Of a stretch of DNA of 64,000 bases, positions 24,738-34,092 are shown one piece after another (positions within the stretch are counted from its first letter, which is position 1; every line of letters begins with the position of its first letter). The position numbers and the translations under genes were made by a program. The DNA is from Clostridiales bacterium (GTDB lineage: Bacteria > Bacillota > Clostridia > Lachnospirales > Lachnospiraceae). The notes beneath the pieces were generated by a model that saw nothing but the letters and a program-made list of their open reading frames with translations, did not search any database and was not told the DNA's origin. Where the stretch lies: positions 1-64,000 of the forward strand of contig JAJBTU010000013.1 in assembly GCA_020860715.1 (NCBI GenBank). The letters run 5' to 3'.

Positions 24738-25456
24738 TCGTTTTTTTGGTAATTTTCAGCGGTTTTTTCCAGGATCTCCGCAATCGTTTCTTCCGAATAT
24801 TCTTCCGGTTCACTCATGCCCGTGTCCAATGCGCTCGACGTGAAGCTGTAGACAAAGCCATAATCCTTGTAGCCCTGCGCGAGATTGGAAAAGTACTCTG
24901 TCAGGACATTGCTGCTCTTCGCGGCATCCGTCACACCCGGCACGATGAGCGCGATTATAATTACAGCAAGAAACGCACCGGAGACACGGTGTGTCTTCCC
25001 CTGATATTTCGGCCCCCGCAGCCATAGAACCACCAGTCCCAGGCACATCGCCGCGACAAGAACAATTGCGATGACCGCCTGCCAGTCTGTAAAATAACTG
25101 CTTTTCATCGTCAGCAGATCACCGACCATTGTCAGGTCTGTCCACCCGAACGGGGAAACACGGTTCGCCAGAATAATGCCGTTCACTACGCCGAGGAACA
25201 GCCAGAACACGCTGATAAATACCCGTGCCGCCAGGCGCCGTTTCACTATGTACACGAGCATCAGCGATGCCCAGACGAGAAAGGCATTGTACAAAAAGAC
25301 CAGATTGCGGTCCACCATAAACGCGCACGCTTCAACAAACGAATGCCTTGACACCCATTCGATCACAAAACAGATGCTGCAGGCCAGAAGCGCATGAAAT
25401 AAAACAGAATATCGGTTCAGAAAAGCGATAATCTCTTTCTTATGTTGCTTCAGCAT
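24734..25456 (-). pseudogene. Truncated lipoteichoic acid synthase-like protein, membrane domain only
   Basis: About 240 aa, with five membrane helices followed by SSNVLTEYFSNLAQGYKDYGFVYSF, the linker typical of LtaS-type glycerol-phosphate transferases. Full proteins have 600 or more residues, with an extracellular sulfatase-like catalytic domain. Here the frame stops right after the linker and runs into the rplM promoter, so the catalytic half is missing. The start at 25456 has AGGAGG upstream. It is probably a relic of a deletion, though expression of a membrane-only protein cannot be excluded. Confidence 0.7.
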
Positions 25457-25514
25457 AATGTTCCTCCTGTCACATCGCGCCATTCATTCTTAAAGGTTCC
25501 TGTATCTTTTTATG

Positions 25515-25541
25515 ATTTTATTCCGGAATTTCGAATAAAAT
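25515..25541. repeat. Perfect 9-base inverted repeat between ltaS relic and nrdD
   Basis: ATTTTATTC and GAATAAAAT flank a 9-base centre. It lies 60 bases upstream of the ltaS-like start and about 220 bases before the nrdD promoter, so it could be an operator or a hairpin. Apart from this and the nrdD promoter, the 425-base divergent gap shows no gene. Confidence 0.4.
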
Positions 25542-25762
25542 GCGTTTTATTTCTAAAAAGTTCTTTAACAATCTCTGAATTTTAGCAAAACAGAATCTTT
25601 TTTTCTATCTGCAATCTGATGAATTTTCTTCCTCTTTCTGAAAAATATTTGCGCAAAAATGCACCTGCCTGCTTCACAGGATCCCTTCAGGCCGGCAAAA
25701 AGTCCAATGGATTTGTTTTTCGCCCATATCTTGTATGGATTCAGAAACATTTCAACAAGATA

Positions 25763-25791
25763 TTGATTTTCTTTTCCCGTCATGATACAAT
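25763..25791 (+). promoter_or_regulatory. Promoter of nrdD
   Basis: TTGATT, a 17-base spacer and TACAAT lie about 90 bases upstream of the nrdD start. The leader ends in a strong GGGGGAGG binding site. No NrdR-box pair was recognised by eye. Confidence 0.6.
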
Positions 25792-25881
25792 GGCTTTGCT
25801 CGCGCCCAAACCGAATACTTCTAAGGCGCCGGGCTGTCAGAATCACACAACAGAATATTTATATACTGGGGGAGGTTTGTT

Positions 25882-28311
25882 ATGTACCAGGTTAAAAAAC
25901 GAGACGGCACAATCGCGGAATTTCATATTAATAAGATCAGCACGGCGATCACCAAAGCCTTTGACGCTGAAGGCAAGCAGTACCACCCGAGCATCATTGA
26001 TATGCTGGCGCTGCGCACAACAGCTGATTTCGACGACAAGATCCGGGACGGTTTTATTTCTGTAGAAGACATACAGGACAGCGTGGAGAAGGTGCTCTCC
26101 GAGGCCGGTTATGCGGATGTTGCAAAATCTTACATCCTGTACCGCAAACAGCGGGAGAAACTGCGCAATATCAATTCTACCATGCTGAATTACAAGGATC
26201 TGGTGGATGATTATCTTCAGATCAACGACTGGCGTGTTAAGGAAAATTCCACGGTCACCTACTCCGTGGGCGGACTGATCCTGTCCAACTCCGGCGCGAT
26301 CACAGCCAACTACTGGCTCTCTGAGGTTTATGATCCGGAAGTTGCCGAAGCGCACCGCTCGGCTGCAATTCATCTGCATGATCTTTCGATGCTGACCGGC
26401 TACTGCGCGGGCTGGAGTTTAAAGCAGCTCATTCAGGAAGGTTTAGGAGGCGTGCCCGGAAAGATCACTTCCTCCCCGGCATCGCACCTGAGCACCCTCT
26501 GCAACCAGATGGTGAATTTCCTCGGCATCATGCAGAATGAATGGGCCGGGGCGCAGGCGTTTTCTTCCTTTGATACGTATCTGGCGCCGTTCGTCCGCAC
26601 GGACCATCTGGATCAGAAAGAAGTCAAGCAGTGTGTGCAGTCCTTTGTCTACGGCGTGAATACACCTTCGCGCTGGGGCACGCAGGCCCCGTTCTCGAAC
26701 ATCACGCTGGACTGGGTGGTGCCGAATGATCTGAAGAATCTTCCCGCGATCGTCGGCGGCAAAGAGCAGGATTTTACCTACGGCGACTGCCAGAAGGAAA
26801 TGGATATGATCAACAAAGCCTTCATCGAGATCATGATTGAAGGCGACGCGAACGGCCGCGGGTTCCAGTACCCGATCCCGACCTATTCGATCACGAAGGA
26901 TTTTGACTGGAGCGAGACGGAGAACAACCGGCTTCTCTTTGAGATGACCGCAAAATACGGCACTCCGTATTTTTCCAACTACATCAACTCCGACATGGAG
27001 CCGAGCGACGTGCGTTCCATGTGCTGCCGTCTGCGTCTGGATCTGCGCGAACTGCGCAAAAAATCGGGCGGTTTCTTCGGTTCCGGCGAGTCAACCGGCT
27101 CGATCGGCGTCGTTACGATCAACCTGCCGCGCATCGCGTATCAGGCGGAAAATGAAGCGGATTTCTACGCGCGTCTGGACAAACTGATGGACATCGCCGC
27201 GCGCAGCCTGAAGACCAAGCGCACCGTCATTGCCAAACTTCTGGACGCGGGACTTTATCCGTACACCAGACGCTATCTCGGCTCCTTTGAGAACCACTTC
27301 TCCACCATCGGCCTCATCGGCATGAACGAAGCCGGACTGAACGCGAAGTGGCTGCGGGCGGATCTGACGCATCCGGAAACGCAGAAATTTGCAAAGGATG
27401 TGCTGAACCATATGCGGGAGCGCCTGTCCGACTATCAGGAGCAGTACGGCGACCTGTACAATCTGGAAGCAACGCCGGCAGAGTCCACGACTTACCGCTT
27501 CGCGAAGCACGACAAAGAAGAGTTCCCGGACATCATTACGGCAAACGAGAACGGGACACCGTACTATACAAATTCCAGCCATCTGCCCGTGGGCTATACG
27601 GAGGACATTTTCTCGGCGCTTGACGTACAGGACGAGCTGCAGACACTCTACACCTCCGGCACGGTGTTCCACGCGTTCCTCGGTGAGAAGCTGCCTGACT
27701 GGAAATCCGCTGCGGCCCTTGTCCGGAAGATTGCGGAGAATTACAAGCTGCCTTATTACACGATCAGCCCCACCTATTCCGTGTGCAAAAATCATGGCTA
27801 CCTCTCCGGAGAAGTCTACACCTGCCCGCACTGCGGTGAAAAGACCGAGGTCTACAGCCGCATCACCGGCTACTATCGTCCGGTGCAGAACTGGAATGAC
27901 GGCAAATCGCAGGAATTCAAGGATCGTAAGACTTACGACATTGGAGCCTCACGGCTTAAGAAAGATGCCGTCACAGGCACGGCAAAAGCCGATGCATCCG
28001 CGGCGGCTTCGGCTCCGGCTTCTGATCGTTCAGCCTCAGATGCTCCAGTCTCAGATGTTCCGACTTCAGGTGCTCTTCTCTTTGTCAGTTCGTCCTGCCC
28101 GAACTGCAAGGCAGCGATGGCGCTGCTCGACCAGAATGCGGTCGCTTATGAGAAGATCACTGCCGATGAAAATATAGATCTGGTGAACCGCTTTGGCGTC
28201 CGCCAGGCTCCGACTCTGGTACTGGTACACGGAGATCAGTTCCAGACGCTGCGAGGCGTATCCGATATCAACGGATATCTGATGTCACAGAAGAACAGGC
28301 GCAGCGCGTAA
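25882..28311 (+). CDS. nrdD: Anaerobic ribonucleoside-triphosphate reductase with C-terminal redoxin domain
   Basis: Class III reductase of 809 aa that makes dNTPs without oxygen. The N-terminal ATP-cone (residues 1-95) is followed by the glycyl-radical barrel and by a C-terminal zinc site (CKNHGYLSGEVYTCPHCGEK). The radical-loop region RITGYYRPVQNWNDGK lies near residue 675. After an Ala/Ser/Asp-rich linker (about 700-735), a thioredoxin-like domain follows with CPNC near residue 745 and a cis-proline APTL. Such a redoxin could be the built-in reductant instead of formate. No nrdG activase gene is adjacent: the next gene is on the other strand behind a terminator. Confidence 0.95.
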   Translation: MYQVKKRDGTIAEFHINKISTAITKAFDAEGKQYHPSIIDMLALRTTADFDDKIRDGFISVEDIQDSVEKVLSEAGYADVAKSYILYRKQREKLRNINSTMLNYKDLVDDYLQINDWRVKENSTVTYSVGGLILSNSGAITANYWLSEVYDPEVAEAHRSAAIHLHDLSMLTGYCAGWSLKQLIQEGLGGVPGKITSSPASHLSTLCNQMVNFLGIMQNEWAGAQAFSSFDTYLAPFVRTDHLDQKEVKQCVQSFVYGVNTPSRWGTQAPFSNITLDWVVPNDLKNLPAIVGGKEQDFTYGDCQKEMDMINKAFIEIMIEGDANGRGFQYPIPTYSITKDFDWSETENNRLLFEMTAKYGTPYFSNYINSDMEPSDVRSMCCRLRLDLRELRKKSGGFFGSGESTGSIGVVTINLPRIAYQAENEADFYARLDKLMDIAARSLKTKRTVIAKLLDAGLYPYTRRYLGSFENHFSTIGLIGMNEAGLNAKWLRADLTHPETQKFAKDVLNHMRERLSDYQEQYGDLYNLEATPAESTTYRFAKHDKEEFPDIITANENGTPYYTNSSHLPVGYTEDIFSALDVQDELQTLYTSGTVFHAFLGEKLPDWKSAAALVRKIAENYKLPYYTISPTYSVCKNHGYLSGEVYTCPHCGEKTEVYSRITGYYRPVQNWNDGKSQEFKDRKTYDIGASRLKKDAVTGTAKADASAAASAPASDRSASDAPVSDVPTSGALLFVSSSCPNCKAAMALLDQNAVAYEKITADENIDLVNRFGVRQAPTLVLVHGDQFQTLRGVSDINGYLMSQKNRRSA

Positions 28312-28337
28312 CCGATTGAAAAAATACCAGAAAACAA

Positions 28338-28377
28338 AAAGAAGCGGCTGTCCGTTTTTCATGACAGCCGCTTCTTT
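28338..28377. terminator. Strong bidirectional terminator after nrdD
   Basis: A 15-base perfect stem (AAAGAAGCGGCTGTC and its complement, 28338-28352 and 28363-28377) has a 10-base loop. A-rich DNA lies to the left and a CTTCTTT end to the right. It lies between the convergent nrdD and YD-repeat protein genes and can stop both. Confidence 0.8.
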
Positions 28378-28401
28378 GATTAGAAATCCATGTACTTTTC
28401 T

Positions 28402-29730
28402 TTACAATTCCAGCCCCAAAGAGTACCAGCTGCCATCAATCAAAGCCGCTGATACGGTGATCGTTGCAGTTCCCGCTTCTCCTTCGTCAGGCGTAACTGT
28501 GACTTCTGTTTCCAGTTTCAGTGCCTTTTCAATCGTAATCTGCGGATATTCTCCGGCCTCAGACATCAGTGCTTCTATTTCTTCAGAAGTGTATTCTTCT
28601 TCAGCCGTTATTTCCCAGGAAGGGGCACAGTATTCCCAGAATACATTTTTCAAAGATGCGTCCAGGCTCTTCTCAATATTCTCACCCAATTGCTCCACAA
28701 GAGTTTCCTTCGTTGTATCATTGACTTCGATCATCGCAACCAGCAAATCCTCCGGCATCATATTCCAGATCCTCTCTGCATCCAGCTGAAAGGCTGCGTT
28801 GAGTGTCTCTTCCACAACTTCCTCATAGCTGTCAAACTTCAGACCGGATTCCAGAGAGGACGCATATTCCTCCACAGACATGTATTCCCAGGAAAAAATT
28901 CTCAAAATTTCTCCATCTGAAGAATAATAAGTAGTCTTTATCTGGTTCCCGGCCGCATCAAATTCTTCCTCAATTCCCGTAACGCCGTCTTCCACTAAGG
29001 ACCGCTTCGTCACATTCCCATTTTCATCATATTCATAGACATATTCCGCCTCAGTGGCCGTTCCCTCAGAATCGTAGTAAAGCACGGAGATCAGTTCTCC
29101 GTCCTGGTTGTATTCATAAGCCTCCTCTGAAACTACAGAGTCGTCAGAATCGTAATAAATATAGGATGTCTCATTTCCGTCCAGGTCGTATTCGTAGCAC
29201 AAAGAGTATATCTGTGTGGAAAGCTGATAAAATGTCTGCCGGGTCATGTTTCCATTTTGATCATATTCATAGATGGCCCTGTAATACGGATAACTGTCAT
29301 CTTCTACATAGTAAGTATCGTTTTCAATCAGATTTCCATTCGAATCATATTTATATAAGATATACGTTCCCTCTTCTCCGCCGTCATACAGATTCTCCCG
29401 CTCCAGCTGACCGTCGGAATCGTATTCATATGTATGCAGAGAAGTGCTGCAGCCTCCCTCATAGGGTGTGTTCAGAATGCTCTCTATCTCGAAAGCCTTA
29501 CGCGCAGAACCGTCAGCACTGATCTCATAAGTATAATCATAAAGATACAGCCAGCTTGCCTGATCCTCCTGACAAAATTCCTGCGACTGAGCGACCAGCA
29601 GGTATTCGGCATCGCTGCCGGAAGCAGAATCGTCAGCCGCAAAAACAGTAAATCCGCAGCCGGAAGCCGCAGCCAGAATTGCCGCACTGGCTGTAGCTGT
29701 TAATTTTATGAATCTGTAATGTTTTTTCAT
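28402..29730 (-). CDS. Secreted YD-repeat protein of unknown function
   Basis: About 442 aa. A basic N-terminus and hydrophobic stretch with a likely signal-peptidase site (VFA before ADDSASG) mark it as exported. A cysteine in ASGCGF gives only a poor lipobox. Residues about 105-265 hold seven repeats of the kind YEYDxxGNxxxxxxY, as in Rhs/wall-associated proteins. The C-terminal 150 residues resemble a small DUF5105-like domain with many acidic residues. It is the last gene downstream of pgsA. The start at 29730 has GGAGG 9 bases upstream. The repeats suggest sugar or wall binding, which is inference. Confidence 0.7.
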   Translation of the reverse strand: MKKHYRFIKLTATASAAILAAASGCGFTVFAADDSASGSDAEYLLVAQSQEFCQEDQASWLYLYDYTYEISADGSARKAFEIESILNTPYEGGCSTSLHTYEYDSDGQLERENLYDGGEEGTYILYKYDSNGNLIENDTYYVEDDSYPYYRAIYEYDQNGNMTRQTFYQLSTQIYSLCYEYDLDGNETSYIYYDSDDSVVSEEAYEYNQDGELISVLYYDSEGTATEAEYVYEYDENGNVTKRSLVEDGVTGIEEEFDAAGNQIKTTYYSSDGEILRIFSWEYMSVEEYASSLESGLKFDSYEEVVEETLNAAFQLDAERIWNMMPEDLLVAMIEVNDTTKETLVEQLGENIEKSLDASLKNVFWEYCAPSWEITAEEEYTSEEIEALMSEAGEYPQITIEKALKLETEVTVTPDEGEAGTATITVSAALIDGSWYSLGLEL

Positions 29731-29754
29731 GTAACTCATCCTCCCTGTTTTTTA

Positions 29755-30291
29755 TCACATCTGCCCGTCCATGACGCTCCAGTTCGTTTTCAGATAATCG
29801 ACGAGCGAGATCACCGTCAGAATCACGGCGATCCAGGTCACGGCCTGCGCGATCAGGTTCCACACGCTGCCAAAATCGAAGATCAGCATGATCACCATGA
29901 TCATCTGGGAAACCGTCTTAAACTTGCCCCAGTAGCTGGCCGCGATCACGGTGCCCTTTTCAACAGCCACAAGCCGGAACCCGCCGATCGCCAGTTCCCG
30001 CCCGATAATGATGATCACCATCCAGGCAGCCAGCTTTTCCTGCGCGACCAGACAGATCATCGCCGAGCAGACAAGCAGCTTATCCGCGATCGGGTCCATA
30101 AACTTTCCGAAATCCGTGATCAGGTTGTCCCTGCGGGCAATGTACCCGTCCAGCGTATCCGTCAGACTCGCCAGAATAAAAATCACTCCGGCAAAAATAT
30201 TTCCGTATGGAATCCCGGGGACCAGCATCAGTATCACAAACGCAGGAACCATGCATACGCGCAGCATTGTCAGCTTATTCGGTAAATTCAT
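29755..30291 (-). CDS. pgsA: CDP-diacylglycerol-glycerol-3-phosphate 3-phosphatidyltransferase
   Basis: A CDP-alcohol phosphatidyltransferase of 178 aa with several membrane helices. The active-site motif D-G-x2-A-R-x8-G-x3-D-x3-D is complete in TLDGYIARRDNLITDFGKFMD. It makes phosphatidylglycerol-phosphate for anionic lipids. The ATG at 30291 follows AGGAGTG, and the start lies 17 bases inside the end of rimO, so the pair is coupled, as in many Firmicutes. Confidence 0.94.
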   Translation of the reverse strand: MNLPNKLTMLRVCMVPAFVILMLVPGIPYGNIFAGVIFILASLTDTLDGYIARRDNLITDFGKFMDPIADKLLVCSAMICLVAQEKLAAWMVIIIIGRELAIGGFRLVAVEKGTVIAASYWGKFKTVSQMIMVIMLIFDFGSVWNLIAQAVTWIAVILTVISLVDYLKTNWSVMDGQM

Positions 30292-31687
30292 CTGCAATCA
30301 CTCCTATCAGATCGTATTCCTTCGCGCCGGTGATCTTCACCTGCGCGAAATCGCCGGACATCAGAGTTTCATCTGTATTGATAAACAGCAGGCCGTCCAC
30401 ATTCGGCGCGTCGCCGTATGTGCGCGCCACATATGTGTGAGCAGCAAAGCTGTCAGAGAACGCATCCTCTTCCATCAGCTCACCTTCTACCATCGCGGTC
30501 ACGGTACGTCCGATCATCTGTTCCGCGTGTTCAAAGGCAATCTCCTGCTGCAGTGCCATCAGTTCATCCCGCCAGCGCTCTTTCGTCTCTTCCTCAACCT
30601 GATCCGGCATGGCGGCCGCCGGCGTATCCTCCTCCTGTGAGTAGGTAAACACGCCCAGGCGGTCAAATTCCATCAAATCAATAAAATCCATCGTTTCCTC
30701 GTGCTGCTCCTGTGTCTCGCCCGGAAACCCGGCGATCAGCGTTGTACGAAGCACGATATCCGGTATCCGTTCCCGCAGCTTTTCTATCATTGCGGTCAAA
30801 TCCGCGCGTGTCGTCCTGCGGCCCATCCGTTTCAGTACCGCATCGGAAGCATGCTGGATCGGGAGGTCCAGATAATGACAGATCTTCGGTTCACGGGCCA
30901 TCACGTCAATCAGTTCATCATAGATTTCCTCCGGATAGCAGTATAAAATGCGAATCCACCGCAAACCCTCTATCCGGCAAAGCGCCTCCAGCAAAAGATG
31001 CAGGCATTTGTGTCCGTAGAGATCCACGCCGTAAACTGTCGTCTCCTGCGCGACCAGAATCAACTCCTTCACGCCCTGCGCGGCCAGGCTTTCCGCCTGC
31101 GCGATCAGGTCCTCCATCGGCACGCTGCAGTACGGTCCGCGCAGCTTCGGAATAATACAGTAGGTGCAGTGCTTGTCGCAGCCCTCCGCAATTTTCAGGC
31201 AGGCATAGTAGCCGCCTGTCGTCAACACACGTTTTGCTGCTTCCCCATTCTCCTTTACAGCCGGCTCATTATCGGACTGCTTCGCCGCAGAACCGCGTTC
31301 TGTCTCAAAGGAATCCACCTTCAGGCTGCGTTCTCCGCGCAATGCTTTTTCCAGCGCGGGAACAATGTCTCCCCACGCCGTTGTGCCGAGCACCGCATCC
31401 ACCTCCGGCAGTTCATCAAGAATCTCCTGGCGGTAACGCTGCGCCATGCAGCCCGTCACCAGAAGCGCCTTGCAGCTTCCGGCATTTTTATATTCCGCCA
31501 TCTCCAGAATGGTCTGCACGCTCTCCTCTTTCGCGTCATTGATAAAGCAGCAGGTATTGATGATAATGGCATCCGCTTCTGTCTCATCGTCCGTAAAGGT
31601 ATATCCCTTCGCGGCCAGCAGACCCAGCATCTCCTCCGAATCCACCAGATTCTTGTCGCAGCCGAGAGAAACAAAACATATTTTCAT
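30275..31687 (-). CDS. rimO: Ribosomal protein S12 methylthiotransferase
   Basis: A radical-SAM methylthiotransferase of 470 aa. The N-terminal UPF0004 domain begins KICFVSLGCDKNLVDSE and holds the three cysteines for the auxiliary cluster. The radical SAM motif CDKHCTYC follows near residue 165, then RGPYCS, with a C-terminal TRAM domain. It methylthiolates Asp of S12. A loop of about 25 extra residues precedes the radical SAM motif (near residue 140). The gene overlaps its upstream neighbour by ATGA and pgsA downstream. Confidence 0.95.
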   Translation of the reverse strand: MKICFVSLGCDKNLVDSEEMLGLLAAKGYTFTDDETEADAIIINTCCFINDAKEESVQTILEMAEYKNAGSCKALLVTGCMAQRYRQEILDELPEVDAVLGTTAWGDIVPALEKALRGERSLKVDSFETERGSAAKQSDNEPAVKENGEAAKRVLTTGGYYACLKIAEGCDKHCTYCIIPKLRGPYCSVPMEDLIAQAESLAAQGVKELILVAQETTVYGVDLYGHKCLHLLLEALCRIEGLRWIRILYCYPEEIYDELIDVMAREPKICHYLDLPIQHASDAVLKRMGRRTTRADLTAMIEKLRERIPDIVLRTTLIAGFPGETQEQHEETMDFIDLMEFDRLGVFTYSQEEDTPAAAMPDQVEEETKERWRDELMALQQEIAFEHAEQMIGRTVTAMVEGELMEEDAFSDSFAAHTYVARTYGDAPNVDGLLFINTDETLMSGDFAQVKITGAKEYDLIGVIADEFTE

Positions 31688-32556
31688 GACAAAATGTCTT
31701 CCCTTTCTGCGGGTATATCCGGCAGAGCCTCTGGCTCCCCTGATTTGCCGGTCAAATCGTCCGCTGAAACCTCTTCCGTTTTATCAGCCGGTTCCTCCCA
31801 CGGTTCGTCCATGGAAGTCTCTTCCGTTTCGTCAGCCGGTTCCTCCGCATCGGCCGTCTCGGCCTCCACAACGATTTCCTGACCTTTTCGTTTCTGTTCT
31901 TTCGTCTCCCGCTTCCGTTCCTTTTTCTCTGCTTTGGCGGCATCCGATTTGGCCCACTCGCTCTCGATCAGCGCTTTTACGTCCACGCCGGGATATTTCT
32001 TCTGCATCTTTTCCAGTTTTCTGGTGCGCAGCCGGATGGACAGAAGGCCGATCAGATTCGTCAGGCCGTCCGCAATCAGACAGATGCCGATATAGATCAG
32101 CATCTGATAATCTTCCGCGAAAGGAAATACCAGCAGAAAAATGCCGAGCGCAATGATAATCAGCGCCAGGATCAGCGCAATATACCAGCGCCGGATCATC
32201 AGCCGTTTCATACTGACGGCGCTCTGAATCTTGACAATCGCGCCGACCAGAAGCACTGTCGCCATTGCGAATGGAAGTACCATACGCATAAAATCCGGTG
32301 TCAGCAGGACAAAGACGCCGAAAGCCGCGCAGACAATCGCTACCACCAGTTCCAGCTGCAGATAGCCCTCCTGTCTTTTGTCGCTTGTAAAATAGATCAC
32401 ACCGTACGTGGCTCCCACCACAAGCATGATCACACCCACGCCCTTCCCAATCATCTGTATGGAAAGAGTCGGCCAGACCAGCAGCACGATCCCAACCGCC
32501 ACATAGAGGAAAGAAAGGAAGATATAGCTTCTGCTGAATTCCCTGATTTTTTTCAA
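31684..32556 (-). CDS. DUF308/HdeD-like membrane protein with long charged tail
   Basis: The first about 185 residues contain six membrane helices in the paired arrangement of DUF308/HdeD proteins. The remaining 105 residues form a cytoplasmic tail, first basic (KKERKRETKEQKRK) and then strongly acidic, with the approximate repeat EEPADETEE / EEPADKTEE. The function in Firmicutes is unknown. It is coupled to rimO by an ATGA overlap and follows rpoZ in the operon. Confidence 0.8.
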   Translation of the reverse strand: MKKIREFSRSYIFLSFLYVAVGIVLLVWPTLSIQMIGKGVGVIMLVVGATYGVIYFTSDKRQEGYLQLELVVAIVCAAFGVFVLLTPDFMRMVLPFAMATVLLVGAIVKIQSAVSMKRLMIRRWYIALILALIIIALGIFLLVFPFAEDYQMLIYIGICLIADGLTNLIGLLSIRLRTRKLEKMQKKYPGVDVKALIESEWAKSDAAKAEKKERKRETKEQKRKGQEIVVEAETADAEEPADETEETSMDEPWEEPADKTEEVSADDLTGKSGEPEALPDIPAEREDILS

Positions 32557-32584
32557 AATATCGGTCTCTCCTCTCCTGAGTGGA

Positions 32585-32929
32585 TCAGTCCTCTGTTTCC
32601 TTCTGTTCCGCTTCCGCTGTCACTTCCGCCGCGGCCTCTGCCGTCGTTTCCGGTGCCGCCTCTGCTGCGGCTTCCTGATCGGCTTCCTCGGCGGCAGGCT
32701 TAATCTTAAGCTGGCCGCTGTACAGTTCCTCCACCGCTTTCGAGAGCGGCTTGGATACGGAAAATTCCTTCATATCCTCTCCGGCTCCTGTCTGGCGCGC
32801 AATGATCTGACGCGCACGCTTGGATGTCGCCATCACAATCGAATAGCGGCTGTTGACCACCGGGGTCTCGCCTTCCTCTACCTCACTGTTAACTACCTTC
32901 ATTAAATCAGAATAAGACGGATGCAGCAT
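32585..32929 (-). CDS. rpoZ: RNA polymerase omega subunit
   Basis: A 114-aa omega subunit: MLHPSYSDLMKVVN, then SRYSIVMATSKRARQII, the segment that wraps the beta-prime subunit. Position behind gmk is the normal one. The last about 35 residues are an Ala/Glu-rich extension (AAAEAAPETTAEAAAE) not needed for the core fold. The two adjacent ATGs, 32932 and 32929, are equally plausible starts behind AGGGG. Confidence 0.92.
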   Translation of the reverse strand: MLHPSYSDLMKVVNSEVEEGETPVVNSRYSIVMATSKRARQIIARQTGAGEDMKEFSVSKPLSKAVEELYSGQLKIKPAAEEADQEAAAEAAPETTAEAAAEVTAEAEQKETED

Positions 32930-33011
32930 CATAATTTTATTCCCCTTTCATTATTAAAATCTGTAAGTTACCTCTTGGAATCCCGTCGTAAATCGGTACA
33001 TAATATTCCGA

Positions 33012-33635
33012 TTATACCAAAGCCAGAAGTTCCTGCTGAATCTGATTTGCAAAATCCAGATTCCTGTTTATCATGTTATGCTGGCTCTCAATCAGGTGGT
33101 GAAGCTGCTCCACCGCCCGGTCCAGATCCTCATTCACAATCATATAGTCATAACGGTCAACATACTTCGACTCCTCCACCGCCTGCGCGAGCCGTTCCCG
33201 GATCACCGCTTCCGACTCGGTCTCTCTCCCGCGCAGTCTCTGTACAAGCGTCTGCGCATCCGGAGGCATGATAAAGAGCATCAGTACGTCCGGCATCTTT
33301 TCCTTTACCTTAAGCGCGCCCTGCTGTTCGATCTCCAGAATCACATCGCGCCCCTGTTTCAGCTGTTCTTCCACGTAATCCTTCGGCGTGCCATAGTAGT
33401 TTCCGCAGTAATTCGCATACTCAATCAGCCGATCCCGCTCGATCAGCTCCTCAAACTCTTCTTTTGTCTTAAAAAAGTATTCCCGGCCATCCTGTTCGCC
33501 CTCTCTCGGCTCCCTTGTCGTCGCCGAGATTGACAGCGCATACCGGTCGTACCGGGCGGTCAGCGCCTTCATCAGAGTCCCTTTCCCTACTCCGGAATAT
33601 CCGGATACTACGATCAGGATTCCTTTCCTGTCCAT
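33012..33635 (-). CDS. gmk: Guanylate kinase
   Basis: A nucleotide kinase of 207 aa converting GMP to GDP. The P-loop is SGYSGVGKGT near residue 9. The GMP-binding region SISATTREPREGEQDGREYFF and the tyrosine pair YANYCGNYYGT follow, then DVILEIEQQGA. The ATG at 33635 has GGGAG upstream. The frame open to 33662 is an extension into the spacer. Confidence 0.96.
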   Translation of the reverse strand: MDRKGILIVVSGYSGVGKGTLMKALTARYDRYALSISATTREPREGEQDGREYFFKTKEEFEELIERDRLIEYANYCGNYYGTPKDYVEEQLKQGRDVILEIEQQGALKVKEKMPDVLMLFIMPPDAQTLVQRLRGRETESEAVIRERLAQAVEESKYVDRYDYMIVNEDLDRAVEQLHHLIESQHNMINRNLDFANQIQQELLALV

Positions 33636-33690
33636 AAATAATCTCCCTTCGGTGTCCCTCATTTTTAATCCGGTGTCCGACAGTATGAAA

Positions 33691-34038
33691 TCAGACGCCT
33701 GATTCCGGCCGGCATTCCCGCGCAGTCTCTTCTGCTTTCACACAGGCTTCCGCCCCGGCATCGGCCGGTTCATCCATCCGTTTCCCCCGCACAGACGCGG
33801 CTGGCAGACTCAGACGCCTCGCAATCGTGTCCGGCTGCACGGCAGAGAGCACGATCTGTTCCGTTTCCATGACAATCACGGCTTTCGTCCTGCGCCCCTG
33901 CGTCGCGTCAACCACACGCTGCTGCTCCTTCGCGTTCTGTACCATGCGTTTTATCGGCGCCGCGTCCGGATTCACCACCGCAATCACTTTTTCCGTATTC
34001 ACAAGATTCCCAAATCCGATGTTGATGAAATCCGCCAT
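33691..34038 (-). CDS. remA: RemA-family DUF370 regulator
   Basis: A 115-aa protein whose first about 80 residues match RemA: FINIGFGNLVNTEKVIAVVNPDAAPIKR and DATQGRRTKAVIVMET. In Bacillus RemA is a DNA-binding activator of matrix and osmoprotection genes that assembles into rings. Location between yicC and gmk is the conserved one. A tail of about 30 residues rich in Ala, Glu and Cys is extra compared with the usual 85-90 aa. Confidence 0.9.
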   Translation of the reverse strand: MADFINIGFGNLVNTEKVIAVVNPDAAPIKRMVQNAKEQQRVVDATQGRRTKAVIVMETEQIVLSAVQPDTIARRLSLPAASVRGKRMDEPADAGAEACVKAEETARECRPESGV

Positions 34039-34092
34039 TATTTGTTTTCCTCTGCCCGCCCTGACTTCCTGTTTTGCTGCTGTTCGGAACTT

